Source: an uncultured Collinsella sp. (GTDB lineage Bacteria; Actinomycetota; Coriobacteriia; Coriobacteriales; Coriobacteriaceae). Taken from it: 30,476 nt of DNA. Under the pieces are notes generated by a model, which was not told the DNA's origin, did no database searches, and was given only the letters and a program-made list of their open reading frames with translations. Both the position numbers and the translations under genes were made by a program. How positions within the stretch are numbered: position 1 is the stretch's first letter; every line of letters begins with the position of its first letter. Below, piece by piece: positions 7,774 to 14,863 of the stretch. The stretch spans positions 1 to 30,476 of the forward strand of contig CABUWA010000007.1 in NCBI GenBank assembly GCA_902495085.1, in the 5' to 3' direction.

Positions 7774-9444
7774 CTAAACCTCCATGACGACCGGGATGAT
7801 CATCGGACGGGTGCGCGTACGGCTCCAGATAAAGTTGGAGAGCGAATCGCGCACGGCCTTGCGAATGGCATCGGAACCGCTGCTCGTAAAGCTAAACTTG
7901 CCCTTCTCGATCGTCTTCATAATGGACGCGGAGGCATCCTCGGAGAACTGGTCGTCGATGGCAAACGAGACGCCGCGGCCCGAGAACTCGATGGCCTCGA
8001 TCTTCTTGTGCTTGAGCGAGACGATGGCGACGGCCGTGACCATACCGTCATTGGCGAGCTTCTGACGATCGCGCAGGACGATGGGGTCGGTATCGCCGAT
8101 ACGCAGGCCGTCGACGTAGACGACGCCGGACTCGACGGGCGTACCACGCTTGACGATACCACCGCGCATCTCGAGCGTGTCGCCGTTATCGAGGATAAAG
8201 ATATGGTCGTCCTTGATGCCCATCTTGCGGGCCAGCTGGGCATGGGCGCGCAGATGCACGGCCTCACCGTGAACCGGCATAAAGTACGTGGGCTTGGCCA
8301 TGGCCATCAGGAGCTTAAGCTCCTCCTGGCTGCCGTGGCCCGAGACGTGGACAAGAGCGCGGTTCTTATCCCACACGTCGCAACCGAGCTTGGCCAGGCT
8401 GTTGACGACCTGCTGGACGGCCTTCTCGTTGCCGGGAACGGGAGTTGCCGAGAGGATAACGGTATCGCCCTCGTGGATGGAGAGCGTCTTGTGCTCTCCG
8501 TTGGCCATGCGGGACAGGGCCGACAGCGGCTCGCCCTGCGAACCGGTGCACATGACGACGATCTTGTCGTCGGGCAGGTTATCGATATCGAAGGCATCGA
8601 TGATATCGGCATCGTCGATGTTGAGGTAGCCCAGCTCGCGCGCGACGCGGGTGTTGGTGAGCATGGAGCGACCGGTCACAACGACCTTACGGCCGCACTT
8701 GCGGGCGGCATCGCAGATCTGCTGCAAACGATGGATATGGCTCGAGAACGACGCGACGAACACGCGACCCGGGGCGTTCTTGATGGCATGCAGCAGGTTG
8801 GGACCAACCTCGGCCTCGGACTTGGTAAAGCCAGGAACCGTGGCGTTGGTGGAGTCGGACAGCAGCAGGTCGATGCCCTGCTTGGCAAAGCGGCTGATAG
8901 CGGCATAGTCGGGCGTGACGCCGTCGATGGGCGTCTGGTCGAGCTTAAAGTCGCCGGTGTGCATAACGGTGCCCTGATTGGTGCGGATGAACACGCCCAG
9001 AGCGCCGGGGATGGAGTGCGTCATCGAGAAGAAGTCGAGCGAGATGCCGCCGAGGTTGACATGGCTGCCACCCTTGACCTCGCGGAACTTGGGCGCGCGG
9101 ATGCGGAACTCAGAAAGCTTGCCCTCGATAAAGCCAAGCGTCAGCTTGCTCGAGAAGATGGGCACCTTGTTGTTGAGGTCCTGCAGCAGATACGGAAGCG
9201 AACCGGTGTGGTCCTCGTGGCCGTGGGTGACGACGATACCGCGGAGCTTCTCCTCGTTCTCCAGAACATAGGTGTAGTCGGGAAGCACCAGGTCGATACC
9301 AGGCTGGGAGTCATCCGGGAACATGAGGCCGGCGTCGACGAGCACCATGTCGTCGCCGCACTCGAAGACCGTCATGTTCTTGCCGATGCCGTCAAGGCCG
9401 CCGAGCGGGATGATCTTCAAGGGAGATGATTTTTTAGCTGCCAT
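7774..9444 (-). CDS. rnj: Ribonuclease J
   Basis: A 556-residue metallo-beta-lactamase/beta-CASP RNase with 5'-3' exonuclease and endonuclease activity in mRNA decay and rRNA maturation. Motifs seen: PLGGLDGIGKNMTVFE near the N-terminus, the zinc-binding THGHEDHTGSLPYLL (HxHxDH), MTHSIPGALGVFI, HTGDFKLDQTP, and in the beta-CASP part STNATVPGFTKSE and GSQGEPLSALSRMANGEH. The C-terminal domain is present. The frame stays open upstream to 9597, but similarity and normal family length support ATG at 9444 (MAAKKSSPLK). Its AAAGGA site is at a long spacing of about 12-14 bases and no better start is nearby. One RNase J is visible here; Bacillus has two. It follows a 374-base gap with leader-like structures and leads the operon with ftsK. 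Confidence 0.95.
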   Translation of the reverse strand: MAAKKSSPLKIIPLGGLDGIGKNMTVFECGDDMVLVDAGLMFPDDSQPGIDLVLPDYTYVLENEEKLRGIVVTHGHEDHTGSLPYLLQDLNNKVPIFSSKLTLGFIEGKLSEFRIRAPKFREVKGGSHVNLGGISLDFFSMTHSIPGALGVFIRTNQGTVMHTGDFKLDQTPIDGVTPDYAAISRFAKQGIDLLLSDSTNATVPGFTKSEAEVGPNLLHAIKNAPGRVFVASFSSHIHRLQQICDAARKCGRKVVVTGRSMLTNTRVARELGYLNIDDADIIDAFDIDNLPDDKIVVMCTGSQGEPLSALSRMANGEHKTLSIHEGDTVILSATPVPGNEKAVQQVVNSLAKLGCDVWDKNRALVHVSGHGSQEELKLLMAMAKPTYFMPVHGEAVHLRAHAQLARKMGIKDDHIFILDNGDTLEMRGGIVKRGTPVESGVVYVDGLRIGDTDPIVLRDRQKLANDGMVTAVAIVSLKHKKIEAIEFSGRGVSFAIDDQFSEDASASIMKTIEKGKFSFTSSGSDAIRKAVRDSLSNFIWSRTRTRPMIIPVVMEV

Positions 9445-9532
9445 AGGTGAGTGTTGTTTCCTTTCTTCGAAACGGGTCTGGAACAACCGACGGGGCGCTT
9501 CTGGCAAACCGACCGCCGGGCACATACAACAA

Positions 9533-9552
9533 TGCATCGTAGAGTCGATGCA
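9533..9552 (-). other. Hairpin in the rnj leader
   Basis: A perfect 7-bp inverted repeat (TGCATCG 9533-9539, CGATGCA 9546-9552, six-base loop) about 90 bases before the rnj start. It has no U-tract, so it is not a terminator. It may be part of the 5' untranslated region, perhaps a decay or control element. Confidence 0.45.
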
Positions 9553-9655
9553 ATAACCACAGTATGATACCCATTTGCACAACAACAGACCACCCATGCA
9601 TCAAAGCCCCATCTGGACCTGTATATCCCGCCAGTTTCCCGTGGGGCGGGCACTG

Positions 9656-9742
9656 ATGAAGTTTCCTGCTCTACAGTCCTGCTCACGACGGAGGCCACAT
9701 TAAGTGGCCTCCTGTTCGTGCGGAACTCGCGATAAACTTCAT
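9656..9742 (-). ncRNA. Candidate structured RNA: 87-nt rod-like inverted repeat between pnp and rnj
   Basis: The 374-base gap between pnp and rnj is explained mainly by this element. Its ends form a perfect 9-bp closing stem (ATGAAGTTT/AAACTTCAT, plus-strand 9656-9664 with 9734-9742). Inside are two 5-bp helices (9675-9679 with 9722-9727, one bulged A; 9684-9688 with 9716-9720) and a perfect 9-bp apical stem (9690-9698 with 9704-9712) with a 5-base loop. Internal loops separate the helices. On the minus strand it is preceded by a GCGCCC/GGGCGC hairpin (9745-9761) and followed by a CCCGCC/GGCGGG hairpin (about 9627-9650). There is no U-tract on either side, so a long rnj leader fits better than a free small RNA. 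I do not recognise a named family. Confidence 0.5.
9683..9742 (-). CDS. Possible 19-codon leader peptide upstream of rnj
   Basis: A short open frame, MKFIASSARTGGHLMWPPS then TGA. Its ATG is preceded by GGGAGGGG with about seven bases from GGAGG to the start, one of the better ribosome binding sites in the window. The start codon and next two codons form one strand of the rod's closing stem, so folding would hide the start, and a translating ribosome would open the rod. This suggests a leader peptide or translation-controlled switch for rnj. However, the ORF is short, may be chance, and no promoter is clear just upstream; transcription may read through from pnp. Confidence 0.3.
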   Translation of the reverse strand: MKFIASSARTGGHLMWPPS

Positions 9743-9767
9743 ATGCGCCCCTCCCGGGCGCAAGCAA

Positions 9768-9795
9768 AAGGGCGACCCCCTTAGGAGTCGCCCTT
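9768..9795 (-). terminator. Rho-independent terminator after pnp
   Basis: Arms AAGGGCGACtCC and GGgGTCGCCCTT (one mismatch, four-base loop) followed on the minus strand by TTTT then GCTT. It lies 24 bases past the pnp stop. The short U-run suggests partial read-through into the rnj leader is possible. Confidence 0.8.
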
Positions 9796-9818
9796 GTTGA
9801 GCTGCTTATGTACGGCTG

Positions 9819-12065
9819 TTACTCGGCGTCGTGGTGACGGCGAGGCTTTCGGCCTCCGTTGTCGCCGGGACGGCGCGGACGGTCGCTGCGCTCAGAGCGC
9901 TCGCGACGCGGACGCTCACGGCGCTGGAAGTGCTCGCCGTCGCCCTCGGAGGCACCCTCGGCGCGAGCCGGGGCCTCGGGCTTGTCAAGACGATCGAGCG
10001 AGATCTTGCCACGATCGTCAACCTCGATGACGACGACCTTGACCTCGTCGCCCACATTGAGGACGTCCTCGACCTTCTCCACGCGGCCCTTGGCGACGCG
10101 GGAGATGTGCAGCAGGCCGTCCTTACCGGGCAGCAGGTTAACGAAGGCGCCGAAGGGCTGGATGGAGACCACGCGACCGGTGTACTCCTCGCCCGGCTCG
10201 GGAACCTTGATGATGAGCTTGATGCGCTCGACAGCCTGGTCGACAGACTCGCCGGTGCCGCCGACAAAGACGGTGCCGTCCTCCTGGATGTCGACCGAGG
10301 CGCCGGTCTCGTCCTGGATACCGCGGATGACCTTACCGCCGGAACCGATGACGTCGCGGATCTTGTCGGTCGGGACCTGGATGGACACGATGCGCGGAGC
10401 GGTGCTGCGCGTGGTGTGGCGCGGCTCGGGGATCACATCGAGCATCTTCTGCAGGATGAAGGCGCGACCCTCCTTGGCCTGCTGCAGGGCGCGGGCCAGA
10501 ATGTCGAAGGTGAGGCCGGTGGCCTTGTTGTCCATCTGCAGGGCGGTGATGCCCTCGGTGGTGCCGGTGACCTTAAAGTCCATGTCGCCCAGGAAGTCCT
10601 CGAGACCCTGGATGTCGGACAGGACCACGGTCTTGCCCTCCTCCTGGATCAGGCCCATGGCGATACCGGAGACCGGGCGCTTAATGGGCACGCCGCCGTC
10701 CATAAGGGCGAGCGTAGAACCGCAGGTCGAAGCCATCGAAGAGGAGCCGTTAGACTCCATGACCTCGGAGACGACGCGGATGGCGTAGGGGAACTCGTTC
10801 TCGTCGGGGAGCACCGGAAGCAGAGCGCGCTCGGCCAGGTTGCCGTGACCGATCTCGCGGCGCTTGGGGCTGCCCATGCGGCCGGTCTCGCCGGTGCAGA
10901 ACGGCGGGAAGTTGTAGTGGTGCATGTAGCGCTTGCCCTCGGTGGGCTCGATGGTGTCCAGACGCTGGCCCTCGTTGAGCATGCCGAGCGACAGGACGGA
11001 GAGCACCTGGGTCTGGCCACGCTGGAACAGGCCGGAACCATGAACGAGCGGCAGGTAGTTGTCCTTCACCATGATGGGACGGATCTCGTCGGCGGCACGG
11101 CCGTCGACGCGCTCGCCGGTCTCGACGACCATGGTGCGCATGGCCTTCTTCTCGAGTTTCTTGAGCGCCACGGGGATCTCGCGCTCCCAGGCGGCCTGCT
11201 CCTCGTCGGTGAACTCGGCACGGATGGACTCCTTCAGAGCCTCGACCTTGCCGATACGGGAGAGCTTGTCGGCGTCGCGAAGGGCGGCTGCCATCTCGTC
11301 GTAGTGGGCGAAGATGCGCTCCTGGACCTCCTCGACGGGCTGGTCGAGCGGGTACTCCTTCTTGACGATGGGGCCGTTGACCTGCTCCCACTCGGCAACG
11401 AACTCGTCCTGAGCCTGGCAGAAGGCAGCAAGGGCCTCCTGGCCAAACTTCATGGCGGCGAGCATGTCGTCCTCGGAGATCTCCTCGGCGCCGGCCTCGA
11501 CCATCGAGATGAAGTCGGCAGAGCCGCCCAGCTCCAGGTCCAGATCGGAGTTCTCGCGCTCCTCGTAGGTGGGGTTGACGATAAACTCGCCGGTCTCCAC
11601 GTTGCGGCCGATGCGCACGCAGGCAAGCGGGCCCTCGAAGGGCACGCCGCCAAGCGTCATGGCCAGGGAAGCACCCATAACGTTGATGACGTCGAAGGGG
11701 TTGACCTGGTCGGCGACGAGCGAGGTGGCGACGATGTGCACCTCGTTGCGGAAGCCGTCCGGGAAGCTCGGGCGAATCGGACGGTCGATCATGCGCGCGG
11801 TGAGCGTGGCCTTCTCGCTGGGACGGCCCTCACGCTTGAGGTAGCCACCCGGGATGCGGCCGGCTGCGTACATCTTCTCGTTGAAGTCGACGGTCAGCGG
11901 GAAGAAGTCGTAGTTCTTGCGCTCCTTGGAGACGACCACGGTGTCGAGCATCGTGGTGTCGCCCTGCTTGACCAGGCAGGCGCCGGTGGCCTGCTTGGCA
12001 AGCTCGCCCGACTCAAAGGTGTAGGTCTTGCCGTACAGCTCAAAGGTCTTGGATACGAGTGTCAT
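9819..12065 (-). CDS. pnp: Polyribonucleotide nucleotidyltransferase (PNPase)
   Basis: A 748-residue 3'-5' phosphorolytic exonuclease that degrades RNA to nucleoside diphosphates and can also add tails; it forms trimers and in many bacteria joins the RNA degradosome. The order is standard: first RNase PH domain (about 1-230, with GRIPGGYLKREGRPSEKATL), helical domain, second RNase PH domain with the catalytic region (PFCTGETGRMGSPKRREIGH, then SNGSSSMASTCGSTLALMDG), KH domain (IRDVIGSGGKVIRGIQDETG), S1 domain (YTGRVVSIQPFGAFVNLLPG) and a basic Arg/Glu-rich tail (RRERPRRERSERSDRPRRPG) that may bind RNA or partners. The ATG at 12065 has AAAGGAG at good spacing. It follows rpsO, as in the classical rpsO-pnp pair, with a terminator and structured leader between them. 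Confidence 0.97.
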   Translation of the reverse strand: MTLVSKTFELYGKTYTFESGELAKQATGACLVKQGDTTMLDTVVVSKERKNYDFFPLTVDFNEKMYAAGRIPGGYLKREGRPSEKATLTARMIDRPIRPSFPDGFRNEVHIVATSLVADQVNPFDVINVMGASLAMTLGGVPFEGPLACVRIGRNVETGEFIVNPTYEERENSDLDLELGGSADFISMVEAGAEEISEDDMLAAMKFGQEALAAFCQAQDEFVAEWEQVNGPIVKKEYPLDQPVEEVQERIFAHYDEMAAALRDADKLSRIGKVEALKESIRAEFTDEEQAAWEREIPVALKKLEKKAMRTMVVETGERVDGRAADEIRPIMVKDNYLPLVHGSGLFQRGQTQVLSVLSLGMLNEGQRLDTIEPTEGKRYMHHYNFPPFCTGETGRMGSPKRREIGHGNLAERALLPVLPDENEFPYAIRVVSEVMESNGSSSMASTCGSTLALMDGGVPIKRPVSGIAMGLIQEEGKTVVLSDIQGLEDFLGDMDFKVTGTTEGITALQMDNKATGLTFDILARALQQAKEGRAFILQKMLDVIPEPRHTTRSTAPRIVSIQVPTDKIRDVIGSGGKVIRGIQDETGASVDIQEDGTVFVGGTGESVDQAVERIKLIIKVPEPGEEYTGRVVSIQPFGAFVNLLPGKDGLLHISRVAKGRVEKVEDVLNVGDEVKVVVIEVDDRGKISLDRLDKPEAPARAEGASEGDGEHFQRRERPRRERSERSDRPRRPGDNGGRKPRRHHDAE

Positions 12066-12078
12066 TGTTCTCCTTTAC

Positions 12079-12160
12079 CCCACAGGCCCCTTGCCTGCGG
12101 GCTTCTCATGTGACGCGGGCCCCCTGCCCCCGCCACGCTTCAGAGCGTGATTGTTCACGC
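12079..12160 (-). promoter_or_regulatory. Structured 5' leader of pnp (three hairpins)
   Basis: Three consecutive inverted repeats lie between the rpsO terminator and the pnp Shine-Dalgarno site: GCGTGA/TCACGC (12145-12160), a GTG-GCGGG/CCCGC-GT-CAC hairpin (12110-12136) and a 9-bp CCCGCAGGC/GCCTGTGGG stem with one G-U pair (12079-12101), which ends just before AAAGGAG. In E. coli a leader hairpin cut by RNase III mediates PNPase autocontrol. A similar role here is inference from position only. Confidence 0.5.
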
Positions 12161-12171
12161 CCTTACACAAA

Positions 12172-12200
12172 AAGAGCGCCCCGCTGCGCAGGACGCTCTT
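12172..12200 (-). terminator. Rho-independent terminator after rpsO
   Basis: A 10-bp stem (AAGAGCGTCC with GGGCGCTCTT, one G-U pair, nine-base GC-rich loop) followed on the minus strand by TTTTTGTG. It lies 14 bases past the rpsO stop. Since no good promoter is visible between it and pnp, some read-through probably feeds pnp. Confidence 0.85.
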
Positions 12201-12214
12201 AGCATGTACAAATC

Positions 12215-12493
12215 CTACTGGATGTTGTCGCGGATGCCCAGAGCCTTGATGAGCTCACGGTACTCGACGATGTCGTTCTTCTTGATGTAGGAGAGAAGAC
12301 GACGACGACGACCGACGAGCATGAGCAGGCCACGACGGGTGTGGAAGTCCTTCTGGTGGGACTTCATGTGCTCGGTCAGCTCCTTGATGCGCTCGGACAG
12401 GATGGCGACCTGAACCTTGGGGTTGCCGGTGTCGACCGGGGTGTTACCGAACTGGGCAGTCAGCTCCGCCTTGCGCTCTTTGGAAACAGTCAT
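12215..12493 (-). CDS. rpsO: 30S ribosomal protein S15
   Basis: A 92-residue S15, which binds 16S rRNA helices 20-22 early in 30S assembly. Typical family segments are present: TGNPKVQVAILSERIKELTE, HMKSHQKDFHTRRGLLMLVG and RRRRLLSYIKKND. Only a short form is real: ATG at 12493 (MTVSKERKAEL) has AAAGG eight bases upstream and gives a normal family length, so the open extension to 12589 is not used. It has its own terminator and a leader with two competing hairpins, a usual target of S15 autoregulation. It lies between recO and pnp on the same strand. Confidence 0.97.
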   Translation of the reverse strand: MTVSKERKAELTAQFGNTPVDTGNPKVQVAILSERIKELTEHMKSHQKDFHTRRGLLMLVGRRRRLLSYIKKNDIVEYRELIKALGIRDNIQ

Positions 12494-12513
12494 TGTTTCA
12501 CCTTTCGTTTTGC

Positions 12514-12539
12514 GTCGCCCTCGGGCGACTCGATTCGCC
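12514..12539 (-). promoter_or_regulatory. rpsO leader with two mutually exclusive hairpins
   Basis: On the plus strand GTCGCC (12514-12519) pairs with GGCGAC (12524-12529), four-base loop. Alternatively GGCGA (12524-12528) pairs with TCGCC (12535-12539), six-base loop. Both use bases 12524-12528 and so cannot form together. The pair lies just before the rpsO Shine-Dalgarno site (about 12501-12506). Known S15 leaders in several phyla use switching structures; S15 binding here is inference. Confidence 0.5.
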
Positions 12540-12631
12540 TCGGACTGGGAAGCCGCCGGTGGAGCGAGCAACCAAGGTCGAGGTACCAACAGGCCGATAT
12601 GTTACCACAAGCAGCCCGCCCCTGCGCATCA

Positions 12632-13381
12632 TCACCGACCCAACATGAATTCCATCGCACGGAGGCGCTGGTCGGTATGCGTCGCCGCCCACACATGCGA
12701 AAGCCCGAGCAGGAACGCCGCCGTATGCGGGTCGATTCGCTCGCCCATGAGCGCATCGAAGGTCATGGACATGAGGGCGCGCAGCCATGCGGTCTCACCG
12801 GTCGACACCAACTCGGCACCCGGAACGCTCGAAGCGCACGACCCGCACATGAGCCCGCCGGCCTGGGGCGAAAAATACGACAGCATGGGGTCTCCGCACA
12901 GCACGCAGGCCGAAAAATCGGGTCGGTAGCCAACGTGCGACAGCAGCTTAAAGACATATGCAGCCACAAGCAGATCCATATGCGCTGTGTCGAGCCCGCT
13001 GCCCACCAGGGCAAGCGCTCGCTGCGTTATAGCAAAGGTAAACGGGTCCTCGGCGTCCTCGAACGAGCACACGCGCGCGACCTCGGCGATCGCGCTTGCC
13101 GCGCATGTCGTCTCGTAATCGGGCGCAACGCCGAGCGGAGCCTCCATAAGCTCGGCCTGGGAAACCACATCGAGCGACCGTCCATGCGCAAGCAGCATAT
13201 CGACGGTACAGAACAGCTCGCAGCGCGCCGCCAACCGCCCGCCGGGCTTACGCGCACCCTTTGCCACGGCACGAACCTGCCGACCCCGCTCGTCAAGCAT
13301 CGTCAGGATCAGGTCGGTCTCTTTGAGCTTCGTCTTGTCGAGGACGAGCACCTTGGTGCGATATGTCCGGGAGCCTGCCAT
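12632..13381 (-). CDS. recO: DNA repair protein RecO
   Basis: A 249-residue RecFOR-pathway mediator that helps load RecA onto SSB-coated single-stranded DNA. The N-terminal OB-fold starts with RTKVLVLDKTKLKETDLILT, then KGARKPGGRLAARCELF. A later four-cysteine zinc site is intact (CVLCGDPMLSYFSPQAGGLM then CGSC, about residues 155-180). Length is normal. The ATG at 13381 has only AAGGG at a long distance, so it may depend on coupling to era, which ends 16 bases earlier. The era-recO order is common in Gram-positives. No clear terminator follows before rpsO. Confidence 0.93.
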   Translation of the reverse strand: MAGSRTYRTKVLVLDKTKLKETDLILTMLDERGRQVRAVAKGARKPGGRLAARCELFCTVDMLLAHGRSLDVVSQAELMEAPLGVAPDYETTCAASAIAEVARVCSFEDAEDPFTFAITQRALALVGSGLDTAHMDLLVAAYVFKLLSHVGYRPDFSACVLCGDPMLSYFSPQAGGLMCGSCASSVPGAELVSTGETAWLRALMSMTFDALMGERIDPHTAAFLLGLSHVWAATHTDQRLRAMEFMLGR

Positions 13382-13396
13382 GCGTGCCGCGCGCCC

Positions 13397-14464
13397 TTAG
13401 TCCTCGGCGTTGTAGCCAAAGCGGCGAATCTGGGCCTCGTCGTCACGCCAGCCGGCCTTGACCTTCACGTCCAGCTCCAAAAAGACCTGCGTGCCAAAGA
13501 TGCGCTCAAGATCGCGACGGGCGTCGATACCGATATGCTTGATCATCTCGCCGCCCTTGCCGATGATGATGCCCTTTTGGCCCTCGCGCTCGACGTAAAT
13601 GGTAGCGTGCACGCGCAGCACCTTCTTGGTCTGCTCGAGCGCATCGCAGATCACGCCCACGGAGTGCGGGATCTCGTCGCGGGTGCGGCGCAAGACCTTC
13701 TCGCGCACAAACTCGGAAACGAGCGTCTCGTCGGAAGCGTCGGTACCCATGTCCTCGGGGAACCAACGCGGACCCTCGGGCAAAAAGTGCGCAACGGTCT
13801 CGATAAAGGCGTCAACGTTGAAGTTCTTGACCGACGACGTCACGATCTCGTCGTCATATTCCATGAGCTCGTGGGCGGCCTTAAGCTGCTCCATGACCTG
13901 TGCGGGGTCGGCCTCATCGGCCTTGGTGAGCACCAGGACCTTCTTGGAACGGGCGCTCTTGACGCGCTCGGCAACCCAGGCGTCTCCCCTGCCGATCGGC
14001 TTGGTGGCATCAATCAAAAACGCGACGACATCGACATCGTTCAGCTCGAACAACGCGCTCTTGTTGAGCTCGGACCCCAGGCCGTCCTTGGGCTTATGAA
14101 TACCCGGGGTATCGACAAAGACCAGCTGGTAGCCGGGACGGTTGACGACGGCGCGCATGCGGCGGCGGGTCGTCTGGGCCACCGGTGAGGTGATGGCGAC
14201 CTTCTTGCCATAGCAGGCATTAAGCAGCGTGGACTTGCCGGCGTTGGGGCGTCCGACCAGGGCCACGAAGCCGCTGCGAAAACCAGGCTCAACGTCGCCA
14301 AAGCCCGCGAGGTTGTCGTCCTCATCGCACAGGGCGTCGAGCTCCTCGTCGCTCATGCCCTCAAACGGGTCGAACTCCTCGACTTCCTCATAGGCCTCGG
14401 TCGCCTTAGCATCCGGGGACTCGTCGTCCAAAATTTCATCGATAGGCTGCATATTGTCGGACAT
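13397..14464 (-). CDS. era: GTPase Era with acidic N-terminal extension
   Basis: Era is a GTPase that binds the 3' end of 16S rRNA and checks 30S maturation. The 355-residue protein has G1 GRPNAGKST (residues 71-79), a G2 region after VAQTTRRRMRAVV, G3 DTPG, G4 TKAD and a C-terminal KH domain with IIGKGGEMIKHIGIDARRDL. Most Era proteins are about 300 residues; here the first 60 or so residues form an extra, strongly acidic segment (MSDEELDALCDEDD). The ATG at 14464 has AAAGGG seven bases upstream. An internal ATG four codons later is possible, but the extension as a whole appears real because no good start lies near the G1 motif. It lies between dgkA and recO, in the ybeY-dgkA-era-recO order usual in Firmicutes and Actinobacteria. 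Confidence 0.96.
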   Translation of the reverse strand: MSDNMQPIDEILDDESPDAKATEAYEEVEEFDPFEGMSDEELDALCDEDDNLAGFGDVEPGFRSGFVALVGRPNAGKSTLLNACYGKKVAITSPVAQTTRRRMRAVVNRPGYQLVFVDTPGIHKPKDGLGSELNKSALFELNDVDVVAFLIDATKPIGRGDAWVAERVKSARSKKVLVLTKADEADPAQVMEQLKAAHELMEYDDEIVTSSVKNFNVDAFIETVAHFLPEGPRWFPEDMGTDASDETLVSEFVREKVLRRTRDEIPHSVGVICDALEQTKKVLRVHATIYVEREGQKGIIIGKGGEMIKHIGIDARRDLERIFGTQVFLELDVKVKAGWRDDEAQIRRFGYNAED

Positions 14465-14476
14465 GGGAATCCCTTT

Positions 14477-14854
14477 CTAAATAAAGCCGAGCGCGTGGGC
14501 AAATACCAGCAAGCCCACAATCGCGGCGGTGATTGAAAGTACGTATACCGAGGCGGCGGCGATGTCCTTGGCGCGTTTTGCCAGCGGATGGAGCTCCTGG
14601 GTCGCCAGATCGACAATGGCCTCCATGGCGGTATTGCACAGCTCGCCGTGAATCACCAGGCCGCAGCAGATGATAATCGTGGCCCACTCGGCAATGTCGA
14701 GCCCCACGATGCAGCCGGCAATGACGGTGCACACGCCCGCTACGAGCATGACCTTAATGTTGCGCTCGGTCTTGACGGCGGTGACGAAGCCCTCCATGGC
14801 GTAGGAAAACGACTTTAAGAAGGACGGATGGTCCTTGTTCGATCCGGGAATCAT
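14477..14854 (-). CDS. dgkA: Diacylglycerol/undecaprenol kinase family protein
   Basis: A 125-residue membrane kinase of the DgkA family. In Gram-positives members usually phosphorylate undecaprenol to recycle the wall-lipid carrier. Three membrane helices are visible, and the family's active-site segment ELCNTAMEAIVDLAT (consensus E-x2-NTA-x-E-x2-VD) and AKDIAAASVYV (KD-x-AA) are intact. The ATG at 14854 has AGGAG seven bases upstream, overlapping the ybeY stop codon (TAGGAG), so the genes are probably coupled. The exact lipid substrate cannot be judged from sequence. Confidence 0.92.
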   Translation of the reverse strand: MIPGSNKDHPSFLKSFSYAMEGFVTAVKTERNIKVMLVAGVCTVIAGCIVGLDIAEWATIIICCGLVIHGELCNTAMEAIVDLATQELHPLAKRAKDIAAASVYVLSITAAIVGLLVFAHALGFI

Positions 14855-14863
14855 AAACGGCTC

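Noticed and set aside
9445..9597. Extended N-terminus for RNase J
   Set aside because: The extra residues have no family similarity, and the start at 9444 gives the normal length and a typical N-terminus.
9653..9661. CTGATGAAG, like part of a hammerhead ribozyme core
   Set aside because: No GAAA box and no suitable three-stem arrangement accompany it; the bases are used by the closing stem of the rod.
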